Numbered from the stretch's first letter, positions 1 through 6,584 are shown. The stretch: DNA of 13,889 bases from Candidatus Kaiserbacteria bacterium (GCA_003561715.1 PWVU01000111.1:1-13889), one strand, 5' to 3'. Program-made: numbers and translations. Notes: a model not told the origin generated them from the sequence alone.

Positions 1-2
1 CA

Positions 3-104
3 AAGATACAAACGATCAAAGCCAACGCGCGTGGGTTTCGGAACTTTGCACACTACCGCATCGCTATACTATTTGAGTGTGGTGGGTTAGAGTTGTACCC
101 ATAG
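3..104 (+). CDS. ISL3-family transposase, C-terminal fragment
   Basis: This is an open frame entering from the left edge, 33 visible residues ending in TAG. The visible part reads about IQTIKANARGFRNF at residues 2-15, followed by a Y-R-I-x-I-L-F segment. The K-x-I-K-x-x-A-x-GFRNF-x-x-(Y/F)-R signature is characteristic of the extreme C-terminus of DDE transposases of the ISL3 (IS204/IS1001/IS1096/IS1165) family. The catalytic DDE residues would lie upstream, outside the window, so it cannot be seen whether the gene is intact. The short distance from stop codon to terminal repeat supports a genuine IS end. Identification rests on the motif alone but is specific. Confidence 0.8.
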   Translation, partial: KIQTIKANARGFRNFAHYRIAILFECGGLELYP

Positions 105-120
105 GAAAGTCGGAAGAGCC
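98..120. repeat. Terminal inverted repeat (right end) of the ISL3-type element
   Basis: The outer end is at 120 and, read on the minus strand, starts GGCTCTTCCG, the usual start of ISL3-family ends. It overlaps the last codons of the transposase. The inner limit is arbitrary because the partner repeat is not in the window. Confidence 0.65.
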
Positions 121-212
121 TACTTTTTCAACTCTATCTTTGTGAGCATAATCCATACTGAAAGTATCTGATTACCTCAAAGCAGCATAGTCTTTAACGC
201 ACAGTATCTTTT

Positions 213-1520
213 TCACACCACCCTCTCAGCAATCTTAAACACATCTCCAGCGCCCATCGTGATGAGTGCGGTCTCGCCACCAAGAGAACGCGATACCTTC
301 TCAGCCTCTTCGAGCGAGTGTACATAATGCCCGTTGCCGGCAATTTCTGATATCGCTCTAACAAGTGTCTCGCCGGTCACGCCGGGGAAATCCTCCGCTC
401 GCTCACGCGCGGGGTAGATCGGCAAGACATATGCTTCGTCGGCAGTCGAAAGTGCTTCGGCAAATTCATTGAAAAGTGACTGCGTGCGAGAATAAAGATG
501 TGGGTGGAACACTACGACGATACGCTTTTCAGGAAAGCGCTCACGCGCCATCGCAATCGTTTTGAAAATTGCGGTCGGATGGTGTGCGTAGTCATCGTAT
601 ACAGCCGCGCCGTTTTCGGTCACTCCTTTATATTCAAACCGTCGCCATGCTCCTTTAAATTCATTGAGTGATCGCGTAGCGGATTCATCGCCCAGTGAAA
701 CGTGTGCGGCGCGGGCGTACGCCCGCGCCGCACCAGCCGCCGCCTGGGCATTAGCATAATTGAATCCACTCTGCGGCACTACACCAAGTTCTTCTTTGGT
801 GTAGTCCACAACCTCACCTTTGCATGAGGATACGAGCGAGGCGATAGCGAGGTCATGCTCGTCGGTCACCAACACACCATCTTCGGGCAATGCCTCAATT
901 GCTTTTCGAAACGTCGCTTGTACCGCCGCAAGATCAACAAACCAATCGGTATGATCCAGCTCGAGATTCGTCACGACCAGTATATTCGGATGTAATTTCA
1001 GCAGATGATCTTTATACTCACACGCTTCAATAACAAACAACTTCGAATCACCCGCAACAAAATTACTCTCAAAGTCGCGCATGATACTCCCCACGATCGC
1101 CGTCGGCTTAAGCCCGGCATCCACGAGAATCTTCACCAACATCGCGGTCGTAGTCGTTTTGCCATGCGTGCCCGCAACCGCGATCGTGAATGTATCCTTC
1201 GAGACTTCGCCAAGCGCCTCGAAATACGAGATCGTGCGAATGCCACGTCGCTCCGCTTCCATCCGCTCATCCCACCCTTCCGAGCCCTCAACCACCGCAT
1301 CACTATACACCACCAAATCGGCATCCGCGGGAATGTTGTCCGGATCGTGTCCGACAACAACACTCGCTCCCGCGCGCGTAAGCATCTCGTGCACCGCGGG
1401 GTTGGGATCGCGATCGGAGCCGCTCACCGCTACCTCGATGTGTCGGTAGTACTGCGCCAATGCCGACATACCAATGCCGCCAATGCCGATCAGATGGATA
1501 TGTCGAGAGGTATTGCTCAT
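213..1520 (-). CDS. murC: UDP-N-acetylmuramate--L-alanine ligase (MurC)
   Basis: Cytoplasmic Mur ligase that adds L-alanine to UDP-MurNAc with ATP, the first amino acid of the peptidoglycan stem peptide. It has 435 residues, slightly short of the usual 450-490. Visible motifs in order: Rossmann-type GIGGIGMS at 12-19; P-loop AGTHGKTTT at 116-124 (Lys121); EACE at 165-168; NLELDHTD at 185-192; WRRFE at 292-296; DDYAHHP at 309-315; HPHLYSRT at 339-346; MGAGD at 422-426. These are MurC-specific rather than MurD, E or F. The ATG overlaps the stop of the upstream Nudix-like gene as ATGA, so it is the last gene of a translationally coupled murD - Nudix - murC operon. The only oddity is an Ala/Arg-rich stretch near residues 263-272, encoded by a 30-nt perfect palindrome at 704-733. 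Identification is secure. Confidence 0.97.
   Translation of the reverse strand: MSNTSRHIHLIGIGGIGMSALAQYYRHIEVAVSGSDRDPNPAVHEMLTRAGASVVVGHDPDNIPADADLVVYSDAVVEGSEGWDERMEAERRGIRTISYFEALGEVSKDTFTIAVAGTHGKTTTTAMLVKILVDAGLKPTAIVGSIMRDFESNFVAGDSKLFVIEACEYKDHLLKLHPNILVVTNLELDHTDWFVDLAAVQATFRKAIEALPEDGVLVTDEHDLAIASLVSSCKGEVVDYTKEELGVVPQSGFNYANAQAAAGAARAYARAAHVSLGDESATRSLNEFKGAWRRFEYKGVTENGAAVYDDYAHHPTAIFKTIAMARERFPEKRIVVVFHPHLYSRTQSLFNEFAEALSTADEAYVLPIYPARERAEDFPGVTGETLVRAISEIAGNGHYVHSLEEAEKVSRSLGGETALITMGAGDVFKIAERVV
704..733. repeat. 30-nt perfect palindrome inside murC
   Basis: The 15-base arm GTGCGGCGCGGGCGT is followed directly by its exact reverse complement, centred between 718 and 719. On the coding strand it specifies an Ala/Arg-rich segment of MurC just after the NAQAA motif of the central-to-C-terminal domain linker. 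It could form a long hairpin in mRNA or a cruciform in DNA. Confidence 0.95.
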
Positions 1521-2026
1521 ATATCCATAAGTGCTACCGCACGCTCTACTATCTTTGATTCATCCAAATCGAATTCGATAATGTCCGCCTGACGTTGCAT
1601 GTGCGTAATTAGCTCACTCGGTTCCCACCAAACAATATCAAGGTCACTCTCGACATCCGGTCCGCTACGATCATTCTCATCGATATGAATACAATGCGCG
1701 CTAAAGTATAGCGTCGTTTTTTCGAAGATCATGTCATCGTGAATCTCTGTGACCAATGACCCGCAGAAATGACGTACGGAAATTGTCGCACCAAACTCTT
1801 CACGAAATCCGCGTTCAAGTGCACACACCAACGTTTCGCCCTTCTCCAAGCTCTCGCGCATAAGACTGAATGCCTCTTTGTGTGTTCTAAAAGCCGGCAA
1901 GTATGATGCAGGAAGCATTTCCGGCACATGACGTAATGTCGCAATGTTACCTTCGTCATTGAATAACACACCCCCTACGGATATATGGTACGGCTGTGTT
2001 TTTGAACGCTGGTAGATGTTGTTCAT
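1517..2026 (-). CDS. Nudix-like hydrolase with a degenerate Nudix box, between murD and murC
   Basis: A 169-residue protein. It opens with an ISVGGVLFNDEGNIATL strand region typical of Nudix folds. The Nudix box (consensus G-x5-E-x7-RE-U-x-EE-x-GU) is recognisable at residues 57-80: E64, then seven residues, then RGFREEFGA at 72-80. The metal-binding glutamates E76 and E77 are kept. The initial Gly is replaced by Arg57, and the Glu of the RE pair is Gly73, so activity may be altered. The C-terminal DIVWWEPSEL (130-139) is also Nudix-like. Both ends overlap neighbours by 4 bases (ATGA), so it is co-translated with murD and murC. A role in nucleotide-sugar turnover or nucleotide sanitation is an inference from context; the substrate cannot be told. 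Confidence 0.8.
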   Translation of the reverse strand: MNNIYQRSKTQPYHISVGGVLFNDEGNIATLRHVPEMLPASYLPAFRTHKEAFSLMRESLEKGETLVCALERGFREEFGATISVRHFCGSLVTEIHDDMIFEKTTLYFSAHCIHIDENDRSGPDVESDLDIVWWEPSELITHMQRQADIIEFDLDESKIVERAVALMDI

Positions 2027-3351
2027 ATTGTTGCAACAAGGTCATTGAATTGATCGCCTCTATCATACTCATTCTTGAACATACCAAACGAGGCAAAGCC
2101 GGGCGAGAGCACGATCGCATCGCCTTGTCGCGCCAAGGCGCGTGCCGCGTCAAGCGCACCAGCAAGAGTATCATATACGGACGCCTCGGGAAGTGCATCT
2201 TTGATGCGCTCGGTACCGTCTCCCGCAAGCAACACGACGTGCAGACGGTATCGTGCGATCGCTTCGAGCATCGGTGTCATATCCAACGCCTTATCTGCAC
2301 CGCCGGCTATAAGCACAATCCCGTCATACATCTGTACAAGCGCATCGAGCGCAGCCTTGGTGGCATGAGGGGTTGTTGCCGTAGTGTCATTGTAGTATGC
2401 GATGCCGTTTTTCTCCGCAATACACTCAAGTCGCCCCGGCACGCCGGTAAACGACTCGACCGCTTCTTTTATCGTCTCTTCAGCAATACCAAGGGTGCGC
2501 GCCGTCGCAATCGCAACACCGGCATTGTAGCGATTGTGTTCTCCGGGTATGGAGAGCGACCAGGAATCGGGCACGGACGAAGCATCTGCGGTTACCAACG
2601 TGCCATGTACTTTAGAGCCATATTTCTCTCTAATGAGCGGTGCCACTTGCGAACCGGCGATCAAGGTATCGCTCGTGCGCTGATACAAAAAGATCTGGGC
2701 TTTGTCCATAAAGTATCGCTCCCGATCTCCTTGGTAATAATTCAGATGATCATCAAAAAAAGTAGTGAATACCGCTACATCGGGGCTTAAGCGCTCTTCA
2801 CCGAATCCTTGCAGTTTCCATGAGTCGAGCTCCAACACCACGATTGCTTCCTGCGTAAGCGCTGGTAATTGCGACAGGATCGATGTTCCTTGTACATTCC
2901 CGCCCGTGATTATCGTGCGTCCTGCATGCGTCAGAACGTGCGCAATCAATAGTGTGACTGTCGTTTTACCCCGCGTGCCGGTTACACCGATGATCGGCAT
3001 GTTCATTTCACGCGCAAAACGACAAAAGAGTGCCGCCCACATGGTAACGGGTATGCCGCGCCGTTTCGCCTCCACAATATACGGCGAGTCAAGTGGAGTC
3101 GTCGGCGCTTTGATGATGAGATCACGATTGTTGAAATCGGTAAGCTTGTGGCGACCGAGCGTATAGCGAATATCCGGGAACGCTTTCAGCGCCTCAAGTG
3201 ATGCCGTAAGATCATCTTCCGATTTGGTGTCGGTCACAATAAGCTCCGCGCCAGCCTCCGCAAGAAAACGGATGTCGCCAACACCACCCTGCAATCCCAT
3301 ACCCATCACGGTGATCTTCTTCCCTTTGAAATAGTCACGCCAGTCGGTCAT
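2023..3351 (-). CDS. murD: UDP-N-acetylmuramoylalanine--D-glutamate ligase (MurD-like)
   Basis: Cytoplasmic ATP-dependent ligase adding D-glutamate to UDP-MurNAc-L-Ala in peptidoglycan synthesis. It has 442 residues, normal for MurD. Visible motifs: N-terminal nucleotide-binding GMGLQGG at 17-23; P-loop GVTGTRGKTT at 122-131 (Lys129); ELDSW at 174-178 (MurD usually ELSSF); DDHLNYY at 200-206; GEHNRYN at 270-276; GVPGRLE at 303-309; NDTTATTP at 321-328; LSPGFASFGMF at 415-425 and RGDQF at 431-435, the last two being the most MurD-specific. It differs from textbook MurD by Arg in the P-loop (GTRGKTT, not GTNGKTT or GTNGKST) and TTATT in place of SKATN. It is the first gene of the operon, with its own promoter ending 6 nt before the ATG. 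Confidence 0.93.
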   Translation of the reverse strand: MTDWRDYFKGKKITVMGMGLQGGVGDIRFLAEAGAELIVTDTKSEDDLTASLEALKAFPDIRYTLGRHKLTDFNNRDLIIKAPTTPLDSPYIVEAKRRGIPVTMWAALFCRFAREMNMPIIGVTGTRGKTTVTLLIAHVLTHAGRTIITGGNVQGTSILSQLPALTQEAIVVLELDSWKLQGFGEERLSPDVAVFTTFFDDHLNYYQGDRERYFMDKAQIFLYQRTSDTLIAGSQVAPLIREKYGSKVHGTLVTADASSVPDSWSLSIPGEHNRYNAGVAIATARTLGIAEETIKEAVESFTGVPGRLECIAEKNGIAYYNDTTATTPHATKAALDALVQMYDGIVLIAGGADKALDMTPMLEAIARYRLHVVLLAGDGTERIKDALPEASVYDTLAGALDAARALARQGDAIVLSPGFASFGMFKNEYDRGDQFNDLVATI

Positions 3352-3357
3352 ATGGGC

Positions 3358-3385
3358 ATTGTATCAGAGGAACGCTTAAGAACAA
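3358..3385 (-). promoter_or_regulatory. murD operon promoter (leaderless)
   Basis: On the minus strand: -35 TTGTTC (3385-3380), 16-nt spacer, extended -10 TGA-TACAAT (hexamer 3363-3358), then 6 nt and the murD ATG. The usual -10 to +1 spacing places the transcript start on the A of ATG, and no ribosome binding site is present. Confidence 0.7.
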
Positions 3386-3411
3386 CGAGGGACAGCACTT
3401 TCGAACATACC

Positions 3412-5151
3412 TTACCAACTCCCCCCTCCTCCGCCACCGGCGCCTCCCCCGACCGAGCCGCCACCGCCTGAAGCGCCGGATGATGCCGAAGCACCCGCCG
3501 CACGCATCGATGCCGAAAAGCCCTGCACATCCGCAACGAACATGCTCACCGTAAATGCGTGTCCTTGCGCAGGTGCAAACCACGCAGGTGGCTCGGTAAA
3601 CACGCCTTCGAATTGTGCCGCCCACTGCTTCTCTACACCAAGCACGATCGCATACGGCAAAAGCGCGTCGAATTCCTCGGGTGTACGCTCAGGACTGTTA
3701 TGGAATGCGAGACGATCCTTCTCAGCAACCGACAGATACTCGCGCAAGCCAAGCAGATGCTCCTTGATCGCAACACCCTCTTTGGTACGTACCGGCATAT
3801 ACCGACCCGTCAGCGCAACAACGCCGGCCCCCACAATGCTTGCAAGCACGTTAGTGAGTGTCTGGAGAGGCGGATAGAATGCGATCAGTGCGCCCGTTCC
3901 AAACAACAGTACGCCCGCGGCAATCCCCCACCGTGTGCGCACCTGCTTGGGATCGCGCTCATAAAAACCGCGCTCGGCGACCGTCGCATATAGGTCGGCG
4001 CTGACCGACGAAAAGGTGGACGAGAGCTTATGTGCAAGCGCGGAAAGTTTGACTCCTTCAATTGCTCGTCCATTGATCGATTCGGTCGACATATGCGCGG
4101 ACACGAATAGCGCCGAAAGAAGGTCTCGATCATACGCGTACAACAGATTGTCCGGCTTGTGATGTTGTTCCAAGAGGTAGTCGGTCGTAGTAGAAAAAAG
4201 TCCTTTCGTCTCGAATTGGTGAATGGTGAAAAAGCCCGCGCGCGCCAACTCGATGAGTTGCGCAACGATATCTTTCGTATGCGCAATACCATCGACAACC
4301 ACTCCCGCTTCCGCAGGCGACAATCCTTCGGGAGGAGAAAAGTGGCGCACGAGCACCTGCCTGCGTGCCGGGTCTCGTCCCCGCGTATACCAGCGATACC
4401 ACGACCACAACGCGAGCAGAAGCGCAAACGGAATACCGATTACCCGCAGTACCTGCTCAAGTGGCGTATAGATACTCGCGGGCTCTGCGAGAAGCCCTTT
4501 GGGAAAACCGACCGCCATGGTCATACCGGAGCCACGCGAAAGATTTTCGTGTAGCGCTTCGTAGCGTAGCCGATCGTCGTGTATGCTGTCCGCCCCACAC
4601 GAACTCGTTTCGCCGCGCTTTCCCGCGTAACAACTCGCCTGCAGTATCTCAGCACCGGGAAATCCAAGAATGATCTGTGCACGCACCACATCAATAGGTA
4701 CCGCCCACTCGGTGCCTACGACATTCCAGTACACCTCATCGAATTCAGAGAGAAAGATGATCGCGCCGCGCACGGTATACGAGAGTACATACACCTGCCG
4801 ACCGGTCACATACACCTCGGGATCTCCGATACGGATACGCAGACGACTTCCCTCTTCCGTAAGCGTAAACGGTAATGCATCTTCTGAAGGCGAGCGGACA
4901 CTCACATCGGTAATACGCACCGTGCGCCGCTCACCCGCAAGCGTAAAGCGCAGGGGCAGATCACGATAGATACCACGCCGCTCGTTCTCGCCAAAGTCGT
5001 ATTCAATACGCTCAACCACAACAAGCTCCGCATCCGCATTCACGCGCACGACGGATTCAAAGAGCGGGATGCGCTCTTGGGCGAGCGCGGTTTCGGTAGT
5101 TGCGAAGAGGAACGCGAGTGTGAGGAAGCAGGTTGTGAGTAGGCGGTTCAT
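3412..5151 (-). CDS. DUF2207-family membrane protein with signal peptide and Gly-rich C-terminus
   Basis: Predicted membrane protein of 579 residues whose family (DUF2207) has no established function. Residues 1-24 form a signal peptide with an ALA-Q cleavage site. A beta-rich extracytoplasmic domain (about 25-230) contains ERRGIYRDLP at 57-66 and VYWNVVGTEW at 140-149, both typical of DUF2207. Transmembrane segments lie at about 236-254, 408-425 and 428-447. The C-terminal cytoplasmic part has LLGLREYL (466-473) and a conserved LLPYAIVLGVEKQW block (497-510). The protein ends in a Gly/Ser tail, GGGGGGSW, also typical. I chose the ATG at 5151 over an in-frame TTG at 5199: it starts the signal peptide directly and lies 6 nt after an extended -10. 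The next gene, murD, starts 60 nt downstream with its own promoter. Confidence 0.9.
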   Translation of the reverse strand: MNRLLTTCFLTLAFLFATTETALAQERIPLFESVVRVNADAELVVVERIEYDFGENERRGIYRDLPLRFTLAGERRTVRITDVSVRSPSEDALPFTLTEEGSRLRIRIGDPEVYVTGRQVYVLSYTVRGAIIFLSEFDEVYWNVVGTEWAVPIDVVRAQIILGFPGAEILQASCYAGKRGETSSCGADSIHDDRLRYEALHENLSRGSGMTMAVGFPKGLLAEPASIYTPLEQVLRVIGIPFALLLALWSWYRWYTRGRDPARRQVLVRHFSPPEGLSPAEAGVVVDGIAHTKDIVAQLIELARAGFFTIHQFETKGLFSTTTDYLLEQHHKPDNLLYAYDRDLLSALFVSAHMSTESINGRAIEGVKLSALAHKLSSTFSSVSADLYATVAERGFYERDPKQVRTRWGIAAGVLLFGTGALIAFYPPLQTLTNVLASIVGAGVVALTGRYMPVRTKEGVAIKEHLLGLREYLSVAEKDRLAFHNSPERTPEEFDALLPYAIVLGVEKQWAAQFEGVFTEPPAWFAPAQGHAFTVSMFVADVQGFSASMRAAGASASSGASGGGGSVGGGAGGGGGGSW

Positions 5152-5157
5152 GGGGGT

Positions 5158-5166
5158 ACTGTAGCA
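5158..5166 (-). promoter_or_regulatory. Extended -10 promoter of the DUF2207 gene (leaderless)
   Basis: TGC-TACAGT on the minus strand (hexamer 5163-5158) lies 6 nt before the ATG at 5151. No good -35 is visible, as is common with an extended -10. The position predicts transcription starting on the ATG and fixes the start codon. Confidence 0.6.
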
Positions 5167-5202
5167 TGGAAGTGGGGGGATTGACGTAAGGCGTGGCAAT
5201 AC

Positions 5203-5880
5203 CTATTGTCCAGCCCCTAAAACCTTTCTACTTTTTGAAACATCATCTGCAATAGGTTTACTATAAGTGAGCACACCTCTTTTAATCAATTCTGTATGAC
5301 TAAGAATTTCTAGTTCACTTGTCAACTCATCACATAGATTGTTATATCTTTGTTCGACATACTCTCTTGTCACTTTTATCAGATTCATCAAATTGCTTAC
5401 ATTTGCGTTTGCATTAACCTCTCCTCGTACATTCATCGTCACTATTTGCTCTACCTTAAACTGCGCATCTTCCTTATTAATTATTGCACCAACGAGACAC
5501 TGATCAATCGGATTTTCGTCGTGGACAACATTTTTATTTCTCAAATTTTTAAAGTAGAGAAATACTTCTATTCCAAGTTCATCATTTGGTATGATTTGAT
5601 TTATATCAAGCGTATTAGGTCGTGATTTATTGTTACTAAAACACTTAATAAAAGTAATGATCGCCATTCTCCAAGAAGCCCTTTGGCAAATCGAACCATC
5701 TTCTGATTTGATACTCAAATCCAGATACTCATCCGCGAGGATCAAATCTGACATATGGAGAGCCATATCTGCCAACTCTTGTGCTTTTCCCCCACTCAAC
5801 GCAATCACCTTTTCGGCGTTCGGATAATCAGTAATCTGGAAGCCAACTCCCTGTCTGTGTTCAAAATTAATACTCCGCAT
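5203..5880 (-). CDS. Protein of unknown function with a HEPN-like R-x5-H motif, AT-rich
   Basis: A 225-residue soluble, mostly helical protein that I cannot assign to a named family. The clearest feature is FKNLRNKNVVHDENP at residues 110-124: R114, N115 and, five residues after the Arg, H120. This fits the R-x4-6-H motif of HEPN-domain RNases, in which the polar residue after Arg is often N, D or H. A long helical region with NLIKVTREYVEQRYNNL (166-182) follows. HEPN proteins often act in defence or toxin-antitoxin systems; that role is inferred here. The gene is visibly richer in A and T than its neighbours and lies between tRNA-Leu-derived repeats and the DUF2207 gene, suggesting recent acquisition. 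I used the ATG at 5880; an in-frame TTG at 5946 would add 22 residues with little support. No antitoxin partner is visible. Confidence 0.6.
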   Translation of the reverse strand: MRSINFEHRQGVGFQITDYPNAEKVIALSGGKAQELADMALHMSDLILADEYLDLSIKSEDGSICQRASWRMAIITFIKCFSNNKSRPNTLDINQIIPNDELGIEVFLYFKNLRNKNVVHDENPIDQCLVGAIINKEDAQFKVEQIVTMNVRGEVNANANVSNLMNLIKVTREYVEQRYNNLCDELTSELEILSHTELIKRGVLTYSKPIADDVSKSRKVLGAGQ

Positions 5881-5968
5881 TTGAGTTATCGTTAAAGAAT
5901 GTAGTCCAATTCTTGTTAAGATTCTGGGACGATTCTGTTCGCACAAGAATTATCACGAGCGAGTCCAT

Positions 5969-6082
5969 GGCATGAGAGGACTGACCCGCTTTTTCTAAAC
6001 TCGCTCCGCTCGTTAAGAACGCTGGTCGCGCCTCAGCTCCCCGGAGGGGACCCCGCTTCCGGCGTTCAAGTCCTCTCATGCC
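5969..6082. repeat. Inverted pair of tRNA-Leu 3'-end copies enclosing 86 nt
   Basis: GGCATGAGAGGACT at 5969-5982 is repeated as its exact reverse complement at 6069-6082. The 14 bases equal the acceptor and T-stem 3' strand of the tRNA-Leu gene at 6324-6407. The copy at 6069 continues into a T-loop-like TTCAAGTCC but has no matching T-stem 5' half, so it is a fragment and not a tRNA. The 86-nt interior contains the GC-rich hairpins ctcgctccgctcg and CCGGAggggaccccgcTTCCGG-like pairing, and no reading frame. Confidence 0.85.
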
Positions 6083-6125
6083 TCGCAACGCGACGAACTC
6101 GACGACATGCGTCTCGTTCTGCTTA

Positions 6126-6146
6126 TGTGGGCATGAGAGGACTCGA
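6126..6146. repeat. 21-nt direct copy of the tRNA-Leu 3' end
   Basis: These 21 bases are identical to 6322-6342, the T-loop, T-stem 3' strand, acceptor 3' strand, discriminator and two further bases of the tRNA-Leu gene. The orientation is the same, 196 nt further downstream of the tRNA. The sequence diverges immediately on both sides. Such duplicates of a tRNA 3' end are the usual trace of site-specific integration. Confidence 0.85.
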
Positions 6147-6155
6147 CGATGCGTC

Positions 6156-6196
6156 GCTAACTACTTTTCGTCGTTCCACTCGAAAAGATAGTAAGC
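6156..6196. repeat. Imperfect inverted repeat (hairpin)
   Basis: The arms contain CTTTTCG (6164-6170) and CGAAAAG (6181-6187) with a 10-nt loop, extended outward by ACTA/TAGT and GCT/AGC across a one-base bulge and an A-A mismatch. It lies in the gene-free stretch between tRNA-Leu 3'-end copies. No function is evident. Confidence 0.7.
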
Positions 6197-6270
6197 GCGC
6201 TTCGTCTACGCTCGCGGTCTCGCGCTCCCTTCGGTCACGCTCGACATCGCTCCGCGCTTCTCGTCCTCAC

Positions 6271-6292
6271 GCTCGGCACGCAGGTGCCGAGC
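6271..6292. repeat. Perfect 9-bp hairpin downstream of tRNA-Leu
   Basis: GCTCGGCAC, loop GCAG, GTGCCGAGC. On the minus strand it follows the tRNA-Leu 3' end by about 32 nt and lies right after the mirrored acceptor repeat. There is no U-tract, so it is not a standard terminator. Confidence 0.8.
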
Positions 6293-6293
6293 T

Positions 6294-6332
6294 TCATGCC
6301 CACAGCTCCGCTACGCTACACTGTGGGCATGA
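6294..6332. repeat. Mirrored copy of the tRNA-Leu acceptor end forming a 12-bp hairpin
   Basis: TCATGCCCACAG (6294-6305) is the exact reverse complement of CTGTGGGCATGA (6321-6332), with a 15-nt loop. The right arm is the 3' acceptor strand and flank of the tRNA-Leu gene itself, so the tRNA precursor could pair its 3' end with this downstream copy instead of its own 5' end. Confidence 0.85.
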
Positions 6333-6407
6333 GAGGACTCGAACCTCCACGGGGTTGCCCCCACTACGACCTGAACGTAGCGCGTCTACCAATTCCGCCA
6401 CATGCCC
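6324..6407 (-). tRNA. tRNA-Leu (anticodon CAG)
   Basis: A complete class II tRNA on the minus strand. The acceptor stem is GGGCATG/CATGCCC. The D-arm contains GGCGGAATTGGTAGACGC, typical of tRNA-Leu. The anticodon stem CTACG/CGTAG holds the loop TTCAGGT, giving anticodon CAG. A variable arm GTGGGGGCAACCCCGT follows, then the T-arm GGAGG-TTCGAGT-CCTCT. The discriminator is A, as expected for Leu. CCA is not encoded; the gene is followed by CAGTG. Its 3' end is copied several times downstream (5969-6332). Confidence 0.96.
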
Positions 6408-6416
6408 ATCCATCTC

Positions 6417-6445
6417 ACTATACTACGCAACGATATCCATTTCCA
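6417..6445 (-). promoter_or_regulatory. Probable tRNA-Leu promoter
   Basis: On the minus strand: -35 TGGAAA (6445-6440), 17-nt spacer, -10 TATAGT (6422-6417), with the tRNA beginning 9 nt later. The -35 matches the consensus at four of six bases. Confidence 0.55.
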
Positions 6446-6471
6446 CATCGCATGTCAGACAACACCTGCGG

Positions 6472-6477
6472 TATACT
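6472..6477 (+). promoter_or_regulatory. Possible -10 upstream of the S9 peptidase gene
   Basis: TATACT, divergent from the tRNA-Leu promoter, 107 nt before the peptidase ATG. No convincing -35 is present, so it is weakly supported. The rest of 6423-6584 shows nothing else. Confidence 0.3.
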
Positions 6478-6584
6478 GACAAGTGCGTATGGAGTAAGCG
6501 TGCACAGTGCCGCACGTCTACATACATAGCACCACCATCACGTGGGGGAATGTTATCAATCGCAGTACTTAGCAATACCGACCT

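Larger units (their letters stand above)
1..120 (+). mobile_element. Right end of an ISL3-family insertion sequence (partial)
   Basis: The first 120 bases carry the transposase C-terminus (stop at 102-104) and then, within 16 bases, a terminal repeat. Read inward on the minus strand from position 120 the end begins GGCTCTTCCGACTTTCC. ISL3-family elements such as IS31831 are known to have ends starting GGCTCTTCCG, so position 120 is the likely outer boundary. The family makes 8-bp target duplications, so 121-128 (tacttttt) would be the expected duplicate. The left end lies outside the window. The element sits in the spacer after murC, pointing towards it. Confidence 0.8.

Noticed and set aside
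101..125. GGAAAGTC... similar to the conserved 5' core of RNase P RNA
   Set aside because: It coincides with the IS terminal repeat, and the rest of an RNase P RNA would have to run into murC without its conserved 3' elements.
2358..2368. GGCATGAG-like match in murD to the tRNA-Leu repeat
   Set aside because: Only eight bases within a conserved coding motif; chance similarity.
5152..5199. In-frame TTG start for the DUF2207 gene at 5199
   Set aside because: It would put 16 residues before a normal signal peptide, and the promoter -10 lies downstream of it.
6069..6082. Possible second tRNA on the + strand ending at 6082
   Set aside because: T-loop and acceptor-like sequence is present, but the T-stem, anticodon arm and 5' acceptor strand are missing.
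5947..6320. CRISPR array in the repeat-rich stretch
   Set aside because: The copies differ in length and orientation, spacing is irregular and no cas gene is nearby.
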